DNA of 64,000 nucleotides, taken from contig NZ_CP014337.1 of NCBI RefSeq assembly GCF_002024805.1, positions 310,001 through 374,000 of the forward strand. Reading direction: 5' to 3'. Below, piece by piece: positions 61,510-64,000 of this stretch; the first letter of the stretch is position 1, and each line of letters opens with the position of its first letter. Below the pieces are notes generated by a model. It saw only the letters and a list, made by a program, of their open reading frames with translations, searched no databases and had not been told where the DNA came from. Source of the stretch: Elizabethkingia bruuniana (GTDB lineage Bacteria; Bacteroidota; Bacteroidia; Flavobacteriales; Weeksellaceae). The translations under genes were made by a program, and so were the position numbers.

Positions 61510-61634
61510 CCTGCTGGTGTGAGCATCTCGCTCGTATCAATGTAAATATACTATATTAAAAAACAAGCTGCTAAAAGGCAGCTTATTAAGTATTTCATGC
61601 TAGTAATGAGCCTGAGGTCCGCACTGGCGACAGG
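61510..61634 (-). repeat. Junction element, copy 15 (nearest the toxin gene)
   Basis: Right repeat CTGCTGGTGTGAGCATCTCG, spacer TCAATGTAAATATACTATA, a two-base-shorter hairpin loop (61565-61584), left repeat GAGCCTGAGGTCCGCACTGG. It is the first junction behind the active toxin and its immunity gene. Confidence 0.75.
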
Positions 61635-61638
61635 AAAT

Positions 61639-62205
61639 TTATAATATAACTAAACTAGGATTATCATAAAAATGAATTAGTTCACATTTTACTTTATCTC
61701 CTATACTGAAATCAATATCTATATCTAATTTATTAAAATCTATTTTTTCAAAATCATCAATATCTATTACTTTTAAATCTTTAGAATCAATATTTGGAAT
61801 AGATATAATTTCAAAATTACATAAATCAATCATTTTTAATTCTATAGGCGTGAAAACCTTTAAATTGGAAAACTTATTGACTCTTGCATACGCAGTATAC
61901 AAACAATTTGATTTACTAATATTATTCATTGCGAATTCAATAAATTTATCTAAGATTGTATTTAATTTATTAGGATCCCCTGCTCCTGAGAAAACTTCTC
62001 CATTACATTGAATGAAAAACCAATCATCAGGTCCATTATCTATATTTTCATCAATTGTGAATCCACTGAGAACAGTGTCAAATAAATCTATATTTATGTT
62101 CCAACCCGGGTTATTAATAGTATGAATATTTATCCCATATTCACTTTCCCAGTCACCATTACACTGGAGTTTGAACCATTCTTGTATTATTCTTATATTT
62201 TTCAT
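61639..62205 (-). CDS. Immunity 53 family protein, cognate to the Rhs toxin
   Basis: A 188-residue protein. The first ~95 residues match the Imm53 pattern: IQEWFKLQCNGDWESEYGI, then NNPGWNINIDLFDTVLSGF and DDWFFIQCNGEVFSGAGDPNKL. Imm53 genes neighbour polymorphic toxins of nuclease type. The second half, DEDDFEKIDFN-like (DIDDFEKIDFNKLDI), is an additional acidic tail. Its ATG overlaps the toxin stop (ATGA), as expected for a coupled toxin-immunity pair. Confidence 0.8.
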   Translation of the reverse strand: MKNIRIIQEWFKLQCNGDWESEYGINIHTINNPGWNINIDLFDTVLSGFTIDENIDNGPDDWFFIQCNGEVFSGAGDPNKLNTILDKFIEFAMNNISKSNCLYTAYARVNKFSNLKVFTPIELKMIDLCNFEIISIPNIDSKDLKVIDIDDFEKIDFNKLDIDIDFSIGDKVKCELIHFYDNPSLVIL

Positions 62206-64000
62206 CTTATAAATCTTGCATTTTTAGGTAGCTCTTCGGGGGTTGGCTTTCTTGTTTCCTCTTTAGTTTGCACATGAGGTGTTGTAACGGACTTTTTAGT
62301 CTTTCTATCTACATGTGCTGCGCCTGGAGATCCATCTTTTTTTCCTCCATCAAATCTCTTAGTAGGATTAAAATAACCTTTATTTGTTTTTTCATATGTT
62401 TCATACTTATAAATATTTCCATTAACATCTCTATCAAACGATGAATGATCTCCGACAGCTTCTTTATTTGGTTTAAGTTTGTTTGAGCTCCTTACTGTTT
62501 TATGGATAATTGCTGCAGCTGCTAGTCCTTCAACTTCTTCTATATTAACATTTCCTCTGGCAACATGTCGTACTGTGGATTCCATTTCTCGATCTCCTTC
62601 AAACACTGCGGAAGTACCATCTTTCCCTTCCATGGCATCATTCCATGTAGATGCGACACCATTATATATGGAGCCCAGAGTATTACTTAGAAACGTTCCT
62701 GTTTTGTCTATAATATTCCCACTATATTTGTCTCTTTGAGCATATGGTAGTTTAATATTGTGTGCTCCTAATGTTAAAACGGGTTTTCCTCCATATTTAT
62801 TTTCATTAAGATACCAAGGTAGTCCTTTTTCAAGTCCCTCAAGTTCTACAAAAGCGGTAACTTGGTTTTCGGAGAAGTTATATGGAGATTGATATTCATA
62901 TTTCTCGCCAAGTTGATCGATATTAAAGAATCTACCTAGCTCTGGTATATAGTTTCTCCACTTAAAACTATACCATCCATTCTCCTGCAATTCTTGTCCT
63001 TGATATTTATACTGATAAGCACTATTAGCTAAAGAGTTTGAATTGTATCCCTGATGTTTTAATCCAAACGGGTAATAATTGTTTTCTTCAATGATCTCTG
63101 CTCCTCCAGAAGCACCTTTGGTGTAGCTTAACCTTACATTTCCAAGGTGATCTGTATAATTGTAAATATACTTATTTTTGGTAAGATCATAATAACCTTC
63201 TGAAGTCGGTATAAATTGTAATACACCATTTTCATACTGGAATCCATCTAAGTAATCCGTTGTTTTACCTCCAAATACCTTTCTGACTTTAGAACCATCT
63301 GCGCGGTATATATAATCTGTATTCCCTATGGAAGCTGTAATACTGCTTGGTAGGTTCAGATAATTGTAAGCAATATTCGAGATCCCTTTATCCAGATGAT
63401 TCACCATATTGCCGTTAATGTCATAAGCAATTGTATTTCCACCTACCGGATAACCTGCTGCATTTCCAGAAGCATCATTCACTCTAATCAGTTTATTACT
63501 GTTTCCAGATTGATCGTAGGTATAATTCAGCTGATCTATTAATCCGGCACCCTGACCTGTTCTTTGCAATCCGGTGATATTTCCGTTCAAGTCATAACTC
63601 AACTTCTCCGCATAAGAACCACTGACAGCTCCGGCATTATCCCAATAACTGCCTTCTTTTAATCGGTTTACTCCATCATATTGATAGCTATAACGTCTTA
63701 ATGTTCCGTCACTTTGTGTAGCCCAGTCAGTTTCGGCAATATTGCCATTGTATTTTTTAGAAGTTCCTGCTGGATTAATATACTTCAGTTCAAATCCGAA
63801 AAGCTTATTTAGCAAATTCTTTGGATCATTCATTTTGGTTAAAGCACCACGAATATTGTATTCGTTTTTTATCGACTGAATACCATTTCCAATATTTTGG
63901 GATTCTAATTGTCCAAGTTCATTGTAGATATTCTCTGTTAAAACTTCCACCGGGCCACCATTTACCTGATGGGTATGCTTTACCAGACGGTTCTGATGGT
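62202..64000 (-). CDS. Rhs/YD-repeat polymorphic toxin, 3' part (runs off the window)
   Basis: At least 599 codons, open to the window end (HQNRLVKHTHQVNGGP precedes the first ATG at 63950). YD-repeat sequence (YSYQYDGVNRLKEGSYW; KLSYDLNGNITGLQR) leads to the Rhs core (YTDHLGNVRLSY; WRNYIPELGRFFNIDQLG). The variable tip after FVELEGLEKG ends in GDHSSFDRDVNGNIYKYETY, RFDGG, THPHVQ-like TTPHVQTK and EELPKNARFIR, a pattern of Ntox24-type putative RNases. The 5' part with any secretion signal lies outside. Confidence 0.88.
   Translation of the reverse strand, partial: HQNRLVKHTHQVNGGPVEVLTENIYNELGQLESQNIGNGIQSIKNEYNIRGALTKMNDPKNLLNKLFGFELKYINPAGTSKKYNGNIAETDWATQSDGTLRRYSYQYDGVNRLKEGSYWDNAGAVSGSYAEKLSYDLNGNITGLQRTGQGAGLIDQLNYTYDQSGNSNKLIRVNDASGNAAGYPVGGNTIAYDINGNMVNHLDKGISNIAYNYLNLPSSITASIGNTDYIYRADGSKVRKVFGGKTTDYLDGFQYENGVLQFIPTSEGYYDLTKNKYIYNYTDHLGNVRLSYTKGASGGAEIIEENNYYPFGLKHQGYNSNSLANSAYQYKYQGQELQENGWYSFKWRNYIPELGRFFNIDQLGEKYEYQSPYNFSENQVTAFVELEGLEKGLPWYLNENKYGGKPVLTLGAHNIKLPYAQRDKYSGNIIDKTGTFLSNTLGSIYNGVASTWNDAMEGKDGTSAVFEGDREMESTVRHVARGNVNIEEVEGLAAAAIIHKTVRSSNKLKPNKEAVGDHSSFDRDVNGNIYKYETYEKTNKGYFNPTKRFDGGKKDGSPGAAHVDRKTKKSVTTPHVQTKEETRKPTPEELPKNARFIR

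Noticed and set aside
51798-62205. CRISPR array, because of regularly recurring repeats
   Set aside because: Spacing is irregular (about 0.3 to 1 kb), repeats are ~100-240 bases and the intervals contain genes with signal peptides and stop/start overlaps. No cas gene is present.
51798-62205. Integron cassette array
   Set aside because: The junction elements are hairpin-rich like attC sites, but I see no GTTRRRY/RYYYAAC core pairs and no integrase in the window.

Overview
The window comes from a Flavobacteriia genome of the Chryseobacterium/Elizabethkingia group, most likely Elizabethkingia and probably close to E. meningoseptica. The strongest evidence is a subclass B3 metallo-beta-lactamase of GOB type with the unusual Gln-Ala-His-Tyr-Asp-His zinc motif (8370-9242), and a protein that matches, as I remember it, the EndoF1 endoglycosidase described from 'Flavobacterium meningosepticum' (10397-11416). 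Bacteroidetes-style promoters (TTTG / TAnnTTTG), few Shine-Dalgarno sequences and many 'SC' lipoprotein signals fit this. I ran no database search; names come from recognising motifs.

Layout. 1-10300: a Crp-like regulator, a lipoprotein, a DUF456 protein, a YbdG-type mechanosensitive channel, pdxJ, and a same-strand run of hydrolase, NAD-epimerase, acyl-CoA ligase, mvaD, blaGOB and DUF2867. 10300-20000: endoF1, glyoxalase-like, DUF1543, purK, rluF-like, EamA exporter, purE, DUF4377 lipoprotein and HMG-CoA synthase. 20000-35850: acyltransferase membrane protein, ParE-type toxin-antitoxin pair, an AraC / aldehyde dehydrogenase / alcohol dehydrogenase / DUF779 aldehyde module, M28 peptidase, dicarboxylate symporter, cbpA-cbpM, YpdA-like reductase, FAD monooxygenase with a Crp regulator, and glnS. 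36000-51750: outer-membrane beta-barrel protein followed by three very small double-glycine, four-cysteine peptides, then menC, fbp, lysC, an OlsF-like acyltransferase fusion, two identical tRNA-Phe genes bracketing an AraC remnant and a darcynin gene, a cupin-like protein, an SDR, and surface or lipoprotein genes.

51800-64000 is a different kind of region: visibly more AT-rich and entirely on the minus strand. It begins (in transcription order) with the 3' part of an Rhs/YD-repeat polymorphic toxin whose C-terminal tip looks Ntox24-like, overlapped by its Imm53-type immunity gene. Behind it lie about 14 more cassettes. Each contains a C-terminal toxin 'tip' fossil (from a few codons to about 180), an immunity-like gene (lipoprotein, small membrane protein or soluble protein) beginning within about 20 bases of the tip's stop codon and often overlapping it, and a junction element of roughly 100-240 bp. 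The junction element has imperfect terminal inverted repeats and a central AAGCTGCC...GGCAGCTT hairpin that reads as an intrinsic terminator on the minus strand. One cassette pair (52358-52801 and 55183-55626) is a very recent repeat-to-repeat duplication, and another pair (54575-54964 and 59361-59744) is an older paralogous pair that kept the same tip. This cassette array with a repeated junction element is the most interesting object in the window.

How the genes work together: mvaD and the HMG-CoA synthase belong to the mevalonate route; purK and purE catalyse consecutive purine steps from separate loci; the AraC-Ald-Adh-DUF779 group is an aldehyde/alcohol module; cbpA-cbpM are a co-chaperone and its modulator. 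The Rhs array looks like an archive of immunities left by successive replacement of the toxin tip.
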